From: Alteribacillus bidgolensis
Lineage (GTDB): Bacteria > Bacillota > Bacilli > Bacillales > Marinococcaceae
Assembly (NCBI RefSeq): GCF_002886255.1
Contig: NZ_KZ614149.1
Coordinates: forward strand, 248,001 to 312,000
Reading direction: 5' to 3'
Length of the DNA stretch: 64,000 nucleotides
The notes beneath the pieces are model-generated. The model searched no databases. It was not told the DNA's origin and saw nothing but the letters and a program-made list of their open reading frames with translations. The translations under genes and the position numbers were made by a program. This document shows positions 26,140 through 33,919 of this stretch, piece by piece. Each line of letters opens with the position of its first letter. Position 1 is the first letter of the stretch.

Positions 26140-26817
26140 GTGAATAATGATAACAACCGTGGTTTCGGAGAAGATACTCGGTATGAAATGCGGAAAAGAA
26201 AACGAATGAATCGTATCCTTAACGCTTCGATTGTTGCGGTGGGTGGTCTTATTATATTTTTTGCAGTTCAACTATTTTTTTCAGGGAATGACCAAGCAGT
26301 GGAAGAGAACGAAACAGATAATATAGCAGAAGAAGCGGAAACGGAACCTGTAGAAGAAACAGAAGAAGAATCGGAAAACGTACCTGAGGAGGCGCCTGAA
26401 ACGGATACAGAAGAAAGTAAAGAAAATAGTGATACGGATGAAATAGAAGAGAACTCCGAAGAACCAGAAGAAGAGCCCGATGGCCCCCAAATTCCTGAAG
26501 GAGATGGTGAAAGCGGGGAGTGGGAACCGATTGGAACAGAACAGTCTGGATCATTTAGTCATGATTTTAATAAAGGCAGTCAAAACTGGAAAGAAATGAA
26601 AATGGCTTTGCGGTATGCAACGAATCTTGATGAGACCGACGAAGACGATATAAGATATTGGAGAATTGAAAACGGCGGTGACAGCCACACTGTTGTAGGA
26701 ATAATTAGTGACAAAAATAATGAAAACAATCCTTATCATGTGACGATGGAGTTTATTGAAAACGAAGGCTGGAAACCCATTGAAGTGAAAGTATTAGATT
26801 CAAATCCTCATAACTAA
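26140..26817 (+). CDS. yrrS: YrrS-like membrane-anchored protein (DUF1510)
   Basis: A 225-residue protein with a basic N-terminus (residues 1-27) and one membrane segment at about 28-48. A long glutamate-rich low-complexity linker follows at about 52-128. The C-terminal DUF1510 domain (SFSHDFNKGSQNWKEMKMAL onwards) is conserved and probably faces the outside. In B. subtilis yrrS lies with a penicillin-binding protein gene, suggesting a cell-envelope role; function is otherwise unknown. The GTG at 26140 is the likely start. The acidic linker fits a salt-adapted cell. Its terminator has been split by an IS element. Confidence 0.88.
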   Translation: MNNDNNRGFGEDTRYEMRKRKRMNRILNASIVAVGGLIIFFAVQLFFSGNDQAVEENETDNIAEEAETEPVEETEEESENVPEEAPETDTEESKENSDTDEIEENSEEPEEEPDGPQIPEGDGESGEWEPIGTEQSGSFSHDFNKGSQNWKEMKMALRYATNLDETDEDDIRYWRIENGGDSHTVVGIISDKNNENNPYHVTMEFIENEGWKPIEVKVLDSNPHN

Positions 26818-26853
26818 ATGAATGATAAAAGAGGAGCTGTCCCAAAGCAAGTT

Positions 26854-27524
26854 TGTACTGCACCCCAAAAGTTAGAGTAAAATCTAACTTTTGGGGTGTT
26901 TCTTTATGGCTAAATATAGTGAACAATTTAAGTTAATGGTAGTAAGAGAATATCAAGAGGGTTATTTGGGATATGACACGTTGGCTAAGAAGCATTGCAT
27001 GACAAACAGTTCACCAATTAAAAGGTGGGTGAAACTATACGAGAAATTTGGGATAGAAGGATTAAAAAGGATACGACAAAAGAAAGTTTATTCTGTTCAA
27101 TTCAAGCTGGAAGTATTAAGCTTTTATGAAGAGAACAGGTTCTTCAGAAACGGAAACAGCCCTTCAGTTTGGTATAACAAACCCTCCAATGATAAGTTCA
27201 TGGCTCAAGGGTGGCATTATCAACATAGAAGTTGGGTTAAGACACTAAAGAAAAATAATGTGTTTCAGAGTATGTCGCGGAAAGGTAACTGTATAGATAA
27301 TTCTCCTATGGAGAACTTCTTCGGTCTATTAAAACAAGAGATGTATCACGGTGAGGCACGATCCTCATATGAAGATTTAAAAAAGAAAATTGAAGAACAT
27401 ATCGATTATTATAATAACAAGCGTATAAAGCAAAAATTGGCAGGTATGAGTCCAGTTCAATACCGGATTCATACTTGCCAATTAGCTGCTTAATATAAAA
27501 CTCTAACTTTTGGGGGTCACCTCA
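26854..27524 (+). mobile_element. Internally deleted IS3-family element
   Basis: The element starts TGTACTGCACCCCAAAAGTTAGA and its right end, on the minus strand, reads TGAGGTGACCCCCAAAAGTTAG, so the ends are imperfect inverted repeats with 5'-TG...CA-3' tips. GTT is duplicated on both sides (26851-26853, 27525-27527), the 3-bp size expected for IS3 elements. It is about 670 bp, less than half of a full copy, because most of OrfB has been deleted. It lies in the loop of the yrrS terminator. Confidence 0.88.
26906..27493 (+). pseudogene. OrfA-OrfB transposase fusion left by deletion
   Basis: The open frame starts MAKYSEQFKLMVVREYQ, with a helix-turn-helix typical of IS3 OrfA to about residue 70. 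After EVLSF the original frame (MKRTGSSETETALQFG) is lost by one extra T in a T-run near 27122, so the following 30 residues are read out of frame. At about 27205 a deletion joins the OrfA sequence ending SSWLK to the end of OrfB (GWHYQHRSW, then SMSRKGNCIDNSPMENFFG), which is back in frame. The first two acidic residues of the DDE catalytic triad are missing. It cannot be a transposase, but the DNA-binding part could still be made. Confidence 0.85.
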
Positions 27525-27550
27525 GTTCAAGCACAGGGGCGGCTCTTTTT

Positions 27551-27877
27551 AGTGTGTAAATAGAGCTTAGTTGAATGAGGTCATCCCATTTAACTATGTT
27601 AGAAGAAAGGGCTTACTGTTCTGAAAGTATAAATTTTATTGGTAAACAGTATAAGTAAAATGACGCATTCAGGGCTGAACTAAGACACCGTTGCCGTAAG
27701 ACGTCTTCCACACAATGTGCTGGCTTCTGCGCCTCCTTACATTCGACAAGCAGAGTGCTCCTTACACATTTATGTTAAAAGGCCTTGAACATAATAAAAG
27801 AAATACCCGGGCCGTAAAAGGATTGCATTTAAAGGTTGCTGTCATTTTCACAGCACTCGGGAAATTGCTAACGTTCA
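27551..27877. other. Intergenic region with decayed repeat
   Basis: About 330 bases with no supported gene. From about 27644 the sequence GTAAACAGTATAAGTAAAATGACGC resembles the start of the composite repeats at 5571 and 29288; the rest is too diverged to align by eye. A short plus-strand frame at 27715-27897 has no ribosome site and is rejected. Confidence 0.5.
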
Positions 27878-28090
27878 TCAAGTTTGTTTCCCCTTAAAAT
27901 GAACGACAGCAGTATAAATAGGCCTAGAGGTAGCCGGATCATAATGAACGTGATGCTGCACATGATGTACATACAATAAAATAGCTTCGTTATGTTCTAC
28001 TTGTTTATTAATTTTTTCTTCTAAATGATGAAGAGAGGGCGCTTCAAAGAATTCTATTTTATCTCCTATTGGCTGTAATTGTATACTCAA
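27878..28090 (-). CDS. yrzA: DUF2536 protein YrzA
   Basis: A 70-residue protein of the DUF2536 family, function unknown. It has the family form QLQPIGDKIEFFEAPSLHHLEEKIN at the N-terminus and IYTAVVHFKGK at the end, like B. subtilis YrzA. The middle is unusually rich in histidine (VHHVQHHVHY near residues 41-50), which might bind a metal. The start is a TTG at 28090 with GGAGG eight bases before it. It is divergent from mtnN. Confidence 0.82.
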   Translation of the reverse strand: MSIQLQPIGDKIEFFEAPSLHHLEEKINKQVEHNEAILLYVHHVQHHVHYDPATSRPIYTAVVHFKGKQT

Positions 28091-28191
28091 AAATGGTACC
28101 TCCTTTATGTAACCTTTAACTAACCGTGATAGTATTATAATATAGGGAAAGCAGCATGTGAAGAAATGATAATAAGAAGGGGATTGTTAGG

Positions 28192-28896
28192 ATGAGAATA
28201 GCAGTAATCGGAGCAATGGACGAAGAAGTGGAATTGTTAATAGATCATCTGGAAAATCGGATTGAGGAAGAAATTGGCGGAAGTTTTTTTTATAGGGGAT
28301 ACATACAAGGACAAGAAATTATACTAGTTAAATCCGGGATAGGTAAAGTAAATGCGGCAATTAGTACATCGATTCTGCTGGAAAAATTCCAGCCTGATGC
28401 TGTTATAAATACAGGTTCGGCTGGCGGGTTTAATCCAGCTTTGAAAGTGGGAGATCTGGTAATTTCTAAAGAGGTCCGCTATAATGATGTGGATGCAACT
28501 GTATTTGGATATGAATTTGGTCAGGTACCTCAAATGCCAGCAAAATATGAAGCGGATGAAACACTAGTTCAAGCAGCAAAAAAATGTGCTATAAACGAAA
28601 AATTAACGACGTTGGAAGGTTTAGTTGTCTCAGGTGATTCTTTTATGAGTGATGATTCGAGAGTTGCCTTTTTAAAAAATACATTTGTAGAACCACAGTG
28701 TGCTGAAATGGAGGCAGGGGCTATAGCTCAAGTTTGTTATCGATTTAACGTTCCATTTGTAATTATTCGTTCACTAAGTGATATAGCGGGACAGGATGCT
28801 AAACAATCATATGATCAATTTCTAAAAAAGGCATCCGTTCACTCTGCAAATTTAGTTCTTTCAATGATTGACGAGTTAAAAAATAGGCAAATATAA
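28192..28896 (+). CDS. mtnN: 5'-Methylthioadenosine/S-adenosylhomocysteine nucleosidase
   Basis: MtnN removes adenine from methylthioadenosine and S-adenosylhomocysteine, recycling by-products of SAM use. The 234-residue protein starts MRIAVIGAMDEEVELL; the catalytic Glu is residue 11 or 12 in this phrase. NTGSAGGF is near residue 77. The nucleoside site EMEAGAIAQV is near 172 and the catalytic Asp is in SLSDIAGQ near 197. AGAAGGGG lies upstream. In B. subtilis it is followed by mccA-mccB-yrhC; here only yrhC follows. Confidence 0.96.
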   Translation: MRIAVIGAMDEEVELLIDHLENRIEEEIGGSFFYRGYIQGQEIILVKSGIGKVNAAISTSILLEKFQPDAVINTGSAGGFNPALKVGDLVISKEVRYNDVDATVFGYEFGQVPQMPAKYEADETLVQAAKKCAINEKLTTLEGLVVSGDSFMSDDSRVAFLKNTFVEPQCAEMEAGAIAQVCYRFNVPFVIIRSLSDIAGQDAKQSYDQFLKKASVHSANLVLSMIDELKNRQI

Positions 28897-29012
28897 ATAT
28901 AAATATATGCAACTACTAAACATCTTCTATTTTTGGTTAAAGTCTCCTAATTATCCCTCTCATCCCCTGTGATATAATCAATTATAACAGTAGGCATAGG
29001 GAGGGAGAGAAG

Positions 29013-29237
29013 ATGGAAAAGGAGACAGAAGAACAGCAAAAACTGGCTCGGGATTTCTCTACTTTCAGCAGAATATTGTTAACGCTGGCTTCGTTTCTCA
29101 GTTTGGGCTATTTTTTACCAGATACTTTTTCCAAACAAGAGGAAACGACTGCTTTGATTATCATTAATGTTCTTTTAATGGTTTCCATTTTTCTCCATAT
29201 TATAGGAAAAAGAGCAGAGGAAAAAGTTGATGAATAG
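29013..29237 (+). CDS. yrhC: YrhC-like small membrane protein
   Basis: A 74-residue protein with two hydrophobic segments at about residues 21-38 and 46-66, separated by a short polar loop (DTFSKQEE), and with charged ends. It matches the YrhC family in size, topology and position in the sulfur-metabolism cluster. Function is unknown. GGAGGGAG upstream sets the ATG. The transsulfuration genes that normally precede it are absent. Confidence 0.75.
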   Translation: MEKETEEQQKLARDFSTFSRILLTLASFLSLGYFLPDTFSKQEETTALIIINVLLMVSIFLHIIGKRAEEKVDE

Positions 29238-29807
29238 ATTGACAGAATGTTTTTCACTGTTAGGAAACTATAAAATTTTTTATTTATAAACTGTATAAGA
29301 AAAACGACGCCATTCAACGCACAGGACGTATAATGCCCCGTTGCTTCAAGCATACTTTCACACGCTGCGTTACTTGCACAGGATGTGTTGACTTCTGCAC
29401 AGGTACAGGATGTTTGCGAACTTAACAGAAGTCCTTTACCTTCTGTTAGGTGTTTTCGTTGACATGTCGGAAAGCCGAGTTTTTCTTAAAAAAAATAAGA
29501 AAGTAAAGATTTAAACCATATTCTCTTTTTTGAGAATGTGGTATTTTTTATGCATTAAGGCCAATACGCATCTAAAGCTGAAGCAACAAAGGAATGAAAA
29601 TGATTTTAGGTGCCGAAACTTCTTTTAATGACCGGAACGCAGATGCCTTTTATTGGCAGCTAGAACGTCCTGTCGTCCGTTGTCAAAAACGTCGTGTCGT
29701 TTGACATTGACGACATTAGCACGCCCTGTGCGTCGACGTGTACGTTTTTAGTAGAAGTACCTTTTTGTTAGTCGGTTTCCTTTTTCATGGCCAAAACACG
29801 CGGCTAT
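29238..29807. other. Gene-free region with composite repeat
   Basis: Five hundred and seventy bases without a supported gene. The first part holds the composite repeat (29288-29487). After an AT-rich hairpin (GAATATGGTTT-like, around 29515-29545) comes a diverged stretch with words such as CGTCGTGTCG and GCACGCCCTGTGCGTCGACG, which look like more worn repeat sequence. Confidence 0.5.
29288..29487 (+). repeat. Dispersed intergenic repeat, long (composite) type
   Basis: Starts AAACTGTATAAGAAAAACGACG and ends GGAAAGCCGAGTTTTTCTTA. Both ends resemble the junctions of the shorter hairpin repeat, as if about 150 bases had been placed inside it. The inner part (CATTCAACGCACAGGACG, CACACGCTGCGTTACTTGC) is also recognisable at 5571-5760 and faintly at 27644. 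Confidence 0.6.
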
Positions 29808-30440
29808 TTACTTGTCATTCACGTTCAATTCATCAATAAAGTGTTTAATAATTCTAGCGGTCAACCCCCATATAACATAATCCTTATAAAAATAAAAATA
29901 TTCGGGTATTACTCCTTTTTTCCACTGATAATTCTTCCCTCCTGGAAGGTGCTCATAAGGAAATGAACAGCCTGCTTCTACGTTTAGGTACACATCATGG
30001 CGTTCAGGTTCCATATCGAGAAAAAAAGATAAAGGTACAGTAAAAAGCTCATCCACTTCTTCTTGATTGGGCGACATTGGAGCAGAACGGTTTAAAAAGC
30101 CTACATAAGGATAGATGATTTGGTTGAAAGGGGATACCATCCTATCTAGACTGCCCGTTAAGGAAATGTATTCTTCACTAACTCCTACTTCTTCGCACAA
30201 CTCACGAACTGCAGCATCACCAGGAGTGCGATCAGAAGAATCTACCATCCCTCCTGGAAAGCATATTTCACCAGGTTGGCGGTTCATATGTTTAGCTCGC
30301 ACTTCAAATAATATGTGCATTTCTTTTTCTATCTCTATTAAAGGTATCAATACAGCATAGCGGCGCATTTCGTACTCATCAATAATTCCTTGTTTCCTAT
30401 TTGCAAATCTTTTTAGGACTGTTTTTTTATTTACATTCAC
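29808..30440 (-). CDS. Nudix hydrolase, CoA pyrophosphatase-like (YeaB)
   Basis: A 210-residue Nudix protein resembling NUDT7/CoA diphosphatases, which split coenzyme A derivatives into phosphopantetheine and 3',5'-ADP. The sequence has the UPF0035 motif before the Nudix box (EVRAKHMNRQPGEICFPGG). The box itself, GGMVDSSDRTPGDAAVRELCEEVGV, is one residue longer than the standard box before its RE, with Asp where the first Glu is usual; this longer form is common in the CoA subgroup. The start is a GTG at 30440 with a weak AAGGGG site. A long intergenic region separates it from yrhC. Confidence 0.85.
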   Translation of the reverse strand: MNVNKKTVLKRFANRKQGIIDEYEMRRYAVLIPLIEIEKEMHILFEVRAKHMNRQPGEICFPGGMVDSSDRTPGDAAVRELCEEVGVSEEYISLTGSLDRMVSPFNQIIYPYVGFLNRSAPMSPNQEEVDELFTVPLSFFLDMEPERHDVYLNVEAGCSFPYEHLPGGKNYQWKKGVIPEYFYFYKDYVIWGLTARIIKHFIDELNVNDK

Positions 30441-30579
30441 TTATATTATTTCCCCTTTTCCTTCTTTTCTTATTATGATAGCAGAGAATGCAGTTTAACT
30501 CATCATTATGGCCTTATGTTTGTTCATTTTATCATCGTGGTATATACAGTAATAAGAAGCTAATGAAGGAGGATTTTTA

Positions 30580-30756
30580 ATGCCTGAGTCTAAAAGGCAA
30601 AATAAGAATAAATCAATTAAGACGACAAAGGACACACCTCCCACAATCCATGAAGATCCAGTACCATTAGAAGACTTAAAAATAGAAGAAAAGGAAATGA
30701 AGAAAAAAGAAAAATCGAAAAATTCATCCTCAACAGAGAGAAAAGAGACAAAATAA
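30580..30756 (+). CDS. Small lysine- and glutamate-rich protein, 58 aa
   Basis: An unrecognised small protein (MPESKRQNKNKSIKTTKDTP at its start), nearly half charged residues, without hydrophobic core, probably unfolded alone. It is supported by a strong ribosome site (AAGGAGG, eight bases before the ATG) and by a terminator starting right at its stop codon. Its composition recalls small acid-soluble or spore-associated proteins, but I cannot assign it to a known Ssp family. Confidence 0.65.
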   Translation: MPESKRQNKNKSIKTTKDTPPTIHEDPVPLEDLKIEEKEMKKKEKSKNSSSTERKETK

Positions 30757-30788
30757 GAAGCCAGAGGTGAGACTTCTGGCTTCTTTCT
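30757..30788. terminator. Terminator after the small charged protein gene
   Basis: AGAAGCCAGA and TCTGGCTTCT form a 10-bp stem followed by TTCTTTG. The A-rich left side could serve the convergent peptidase gene too. Confidence 0.8.
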
Positions 30789-30827
30789 TTGCTCATAACC
30801 GACCCATTGTGAGAACAACAATGGTAT

Positions 30828-32822
30828 TTAAGAATGAAGATGTTCTTGAAACCATTCTACCATATGGTTTAGGCGTTCTAAACGCAGAGATGGAGGGCCG
30901 CTTCGACTTAACTCATGATTAGCTTCAGGGAAGCGTAAAAACACAACAGGTTTTTGGAGATATTTTAACGTTATAAAAAGTTGTTCACCTTGTTCTATTG
31001 GACAACGATAATCTTTTTCTCCGTGCATGATAAGTAAAGGCGTGTTTATATCTTGGGCATATTTAATTGGAGAGTGATGCCATAGCTTTTCAGGATCGTC
31101 AAAAACATTTGCGCCAAGTTCCCACTCAGTAAAAAAGTAGCCAATATCACTTACACCATAAAAACTGGTCCAATTAGATATAGATCTTTGGGTTACAGCA
31201 GCTTTAAAACGGTTCGTATGACCGACAATCCAGTTAGTCATAAATCCGCCGTAGCTGCCTCCTGTAACACCTAAACGGTCTTCATCAATAAAGTCATAAT
31301 GTTCTAGAACATGATCTACAGCGCTTATCAAATCATGGTAATCTTTCCCGCCATAATCATGACGGCAAGCGTTTACAAAAGTTTGCCCATAACCGTGGCT
31401 TCCCCGAGGATTGGTATAAAGTACAACGTATCCATTAGCTGCTAGGAGCTGAAATTCATGAAAAAACGTATTCGCATACATGGCATGCGGTCCGCCATGA
31501 ATTTCAAGTATCATTGGATAACGTTGTCCTTCTTCAAAATTAGCCGGTCTCATTATCCAGCCATGTATTTCCCAGCCATCCTCGGCCTTTGCCAAAATAG
31601 GTTCTGGTATGGAAAGATGAATTTCTTTTAAAAACGATGAATTAATATCAGTTAATCGTACTTTTCCTTTTTCTTTACGCATTATTTTGAATAAATCCCC
31701 AGGATTAGAGGGGTCACTAATTCCAACAATAAATAGGTCCAGGTCAGCATGATAGGAACATCCGAATAAGTGGTTCTCTTCTTCGTGTATGGACGTGATT
31801 TCACCTTGCATATCCATTTGGTAGAGACCAGTATTTCCATGATCACTTGCTGTGAAAAATATGTGCTTTTCATCACTCGACCACATTGGTCCTGGATTAG
31901 AGTGACTTGAACGAATATCTCCTATAGAGGCATCGCCAATTTGAACATCCCACTTCAACGTCATACACGTTCGTTCTTTTGATAAAGGATCTATTATCCA
32001 TACTTGATTTAGTGTAGCACCTTTGTACTCTAATTCATGGCCGAAACAGGCAATCTTTTTGCCAGTATTGGACCATTTTGCCATGGAAAAGACACCTGTA
32101 GAATTAGTTAGTTTCACGATGTCTTTTGTTTCCGTGTCAATAATAAAAAGATCTAACGTATTGGAACGGTCTTCGTTTTCATCTCGGTTAGCGCTGAAAA
32201 CAATTTGGCGGCTGTCTGGTGACCAATCAGCCGAGTGGTGGTCAAAATCACCATCTGTCAGAACTTCCATGTGTTCTTTTTTTATATCATATAACACTAG
32301 CTGCGTTCGCTTTTCTTTATGAAATCCTTTTTCATCCGATTTGTATTTAAGTTTTTCAACTTTTACCGGTTTGTTTTGTTCGTTACTGTTATGTTCTTCG
32401 TCACTTTCTGAAGCCAGCATTTCATTTGCTGCTAATGGTGTGGAGAAAAGCAAAAATCGTCCATCAGGCGACCAAATAGGTTCCGCAGCTCCGTTTTTTA
32501 ATTCAGTAATTTGACGAGGTTCTCCTCCTGCTGCAGACATCATCCATATTTGGTTTGTACCTGAACGATTTGAAACAAAAGCTAGCTCCGAACCATCAGG
32601 AGACCAACGGGGAGAGTGATCTCTCACTTTTCCAAAAGTCCACTGAACTGGCAGGTCATCGGCAAGGTTATGAACAAACAAATGTGAATAGTATTCCAAA
32701 TCTTCACCGACTATTGTTTGAATAAAAACATATTTTTCCCCATCTGCGGCAATATGCGGTTCTTTGACTATATTAATTTTTTTTAGATCCTCAGCTGTAA
32801 TTGGTCGTTTATTGACGGTCAA
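30828..32822 (-). CDS. S9 family peptidase (prolyl oligopeptidase-like)
   Basis: A 664-residue serine peptidase of the acylaminoacyl-peptidase/YuxL type, cytoplasmic (no signal peptide). The N-terminal half is a beta-propeller made of WD40/TolB-like blades (repeated WSPDG and WSPDSRQIVFSANRD phrases between residues 60 and 340). The C-terminal half is an alpha/beta hydrolase. Its nucleophile serine is in GVTGGSYGGF near 520, aspartate in HGEKDYRCP near 605 and histidine in EANHELSRSG near 640. I choose the TTG at 32822 because GGGGGAG lies six bases upstream; an earlier in-frame TTG at 32828 touches the ribosome site. It is alone on this strand. Confidence 0.93.
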   Translation of the reverse strand: MTVNKRPITAEDLKKINIVKEPHIAADGEKYVFIQTIVGEDLEYYSHLFVHNLADDLPVQWTFGKVRDHSPRWSPDGSELAFVSNRSGTNQIWMMSAAGGEPRQITELKNGAAEPIWSPDGRFLLFSTPLAANEMLASESDEEHNSNEQNKPVKVEKLKYKSDEKGFHKEKRTQLVLYDIKKEHMEVLTDGDFDHHSADWSPDSRQIVFSANRDENEDRSNTLDLFIIDTETKDIVKLTNSTGVFSMAKWSNTGKKIACFGHELEYKGATLNQVWIIDPLSKERTCMTLKWDVQIGDASIGDIRSSHSNPGPMWSSDEKHIFFTASDHGNTGLYQMDMQGEITSIHEEENHLFGCSYHADLDLFIVGISDPSNPGDLFKIMRKEKGKVRLTDINSSFLKEIHLSIPEPILAKAEDGWEIHGWIMRPANFEEGQRYPMILEIHGGPHAMYANTFFHEFQLLAANGYVVLYTNPRGSHGYGQTFVNACRHDYGGKDYHDLISAVDHVLEHYDFIDEDRLGVTGGSYGGFMTNWIVGHTNRFKAAVTQRSISNWTSFYGVSDIGYFFTEWELGANVFDDPEKLWHHSPIKYAQDINTPLLIMHGEKDYRCPIEQGEQLFITLKYLQKPVVFLRFPEANHELSRSGPPSLRLERLNHMVEWFQEHLHS

Positions 32823-33028
32823 AAACAACTCCCCCTTTTAAGTAAAATTATCACCCTTATTATTGCTATATTTAATTATTCATACATGCTACAATAGCGA
32901 ATAAAATGAAAATCTGTAGAAATATGGATGGTGAATATGTGAAATCAGTATAGTAAAAATAAGAAAAAAACTCAAACGTTTTCATTTCCTTGAAACTTAA
33001 AAGTCAGATTACCTTACAAAATCAATGA

Positions 33029-33156
33029 TATAATAATTAGAAATACATATACTAAAGATGAAGGAAGTCTTTGCCGACTGTACATTTTCTTTGTTGGCAT
33101 CTCTCTCTCTCCACTTGAAGCTGCCTGTAAACAAAATAAAGCAGGCAGCTCTTTTT
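33029..33156 (+). ncRNA. Possible small RNA with own promoter and terminator
   Basis: An extended -10 (TGATATAAT, ending at 33034) is followed about 80 bases later by a strong terminator: AGCTGCCTG at 33119-33127 pairing with CAGGCAGCT at 33142-33150, then TTTTTT. No gene lies between. The transcript would contain an unpaired CTCTCTCTCTCC tract (about 33100-33112) that is complementary to GGAGAG ribosome sites, a feature of regulatory small RNAs in Bacillales. The -35 is weak and the RNA is a prediction only. Confidence 0.45.
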
Positions 33157-33158
33157 TA

Positions 33159-33224
33159 TACTTTAGGAAAACTTTGCTAAAGGTTTAGTCTAATTTGAGA
33201 TGGCGGCAAACAAAGTTTTTTTAT
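33159..33224 (+). repeat. Hairpin repeat, shortened degenerate copy
   Basis: TACTTTAGG, ACTTTGCTAAAGG and GATGGCGGCAAACAAAGTTTTTTTA keep the order of the full repeat with a deletion in the middle. It overlaps the end of the broken HesB-like gene. Confidence 0.5.
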
Positions 33225-33516
33225 TTTTAACATACTCATATTCAATTTCGTTATATTTTCTGCTGTATTTTACGGGTAAGTGATAATCTATAATATACCA
33301 ATTATCTATCTTTTTCATCAATAAAAAACACGATACCATCATATTCAACTGAAGCCGCTGCTTTTTGGCCGGGATCAGCACCTAATGAGAAACCTGGCTG
33401 AATAGAAGAGTGCCCTCCGTATCTTGCAAAAAAACGAATATAATCCCCGTTTCTGGCTTCCATTTCTTCTTGAAACCATTTTACTGTACTGCTAGTTGAG
33501 TTACAGTAATTTTCAT
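33190..33516 (-). pseudogene. HesB/YneR-like gene broken by two short duplications
   Basis: Reading the minus strand from ATG at 33516 gives MKITVTQLAV, then (after a frame change) KWFQEEMEARNGDYIRFFARYGGHSS and IQPGFSLGADPG. GIVFFIDEKD comes next and, after a second frame change, NWYIIDYHLPVKY to the stop at 33190. The joined protein is about 105 residues and matches the HesB/IscA-like YneR group. Each frame change sits at a tandem duplication: CAGTACAGTA near 33492 and GATAGATA near 33312. Removing one copy of each restores the full frame. The gene is therefore recently inactivated or the sequence is in error there. Confidence 0.8.
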
Positions 33517-33690
33517 GTCTAACACACCTGAATAAAAATTAAATAATTCTACTATAGTGAAAGTATATAGGAAATAACATAAAAGCACAAAAAATTAAAG
33601 CTTATGGAATACATTTTTAAGTAAAATTAAATATGATAAGATAATATATATATAATAAAGAAATAAAAGGAAATAGTGGAGGGGGTCCAT

Positions 33691-33831
33691 TTGGGACAAA
33701 GTACTACATATTTTTTATCCCTTAAAAAAAAATTTGAAAAAGAATTGGGAAGACCTTTAAAACCAAAAGAAAAAGAGTTGGTTGATGATATGGTCAGGAA
33801 ACAATGGAAAGAAAATATGAAACACAAATGA
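33691..33831 (+). CDS. Small basic hypothetical protein, 46 aa
   Basis: Starts at a TTG preceded by GGAGGGGG at five bases, a strong ribosome site. The product (MGQSTTYFLSLKKKFEKELG at its start) looks like one amphipathic helix pair, with KKKFEKELGRPLKPKEKELVD in the middle and a basic end. I do not recognise it. It lies just upstream of sigK and its short length and good start suggest a sporulation-related small protein, but that is a guess. Confidence 0.55.
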   Translation: MGQSTTYFLSLKKKFEKELGRPLKPKEKELVDDMVRKQWKENMKHK

Positions 33832-33919
33832 TATTTTTTTAAGAATTCAAAATGGACAAACAATTAAATAAACCTTCCGCATATAATGATTAGAGAATGT
33901 GCAGTGGAAGGAGGCGGGT

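Larger units (their letters stand above)
26834..27550 (+). terminator. Terminator of yrrS, split by IS insertion
   Basis: GAGCTGTCCC at 26834-26843 and GGGGCGGCTC at 27536-27545 form a complete 10-bp stem (two G-U pairs), with A-run before and TTTTT after. The IS element and its 3-bp duplication occupy the loop. Removing them leaves a loop of about 18 bases. Confidence 0.75.

Noticed and set aside
27715..27897. Plus-strand open frame of 60 codons
   Set aside because: No ribosome site, lies in worn repeat sequence and overlaps the end of yrzA on the other strand.
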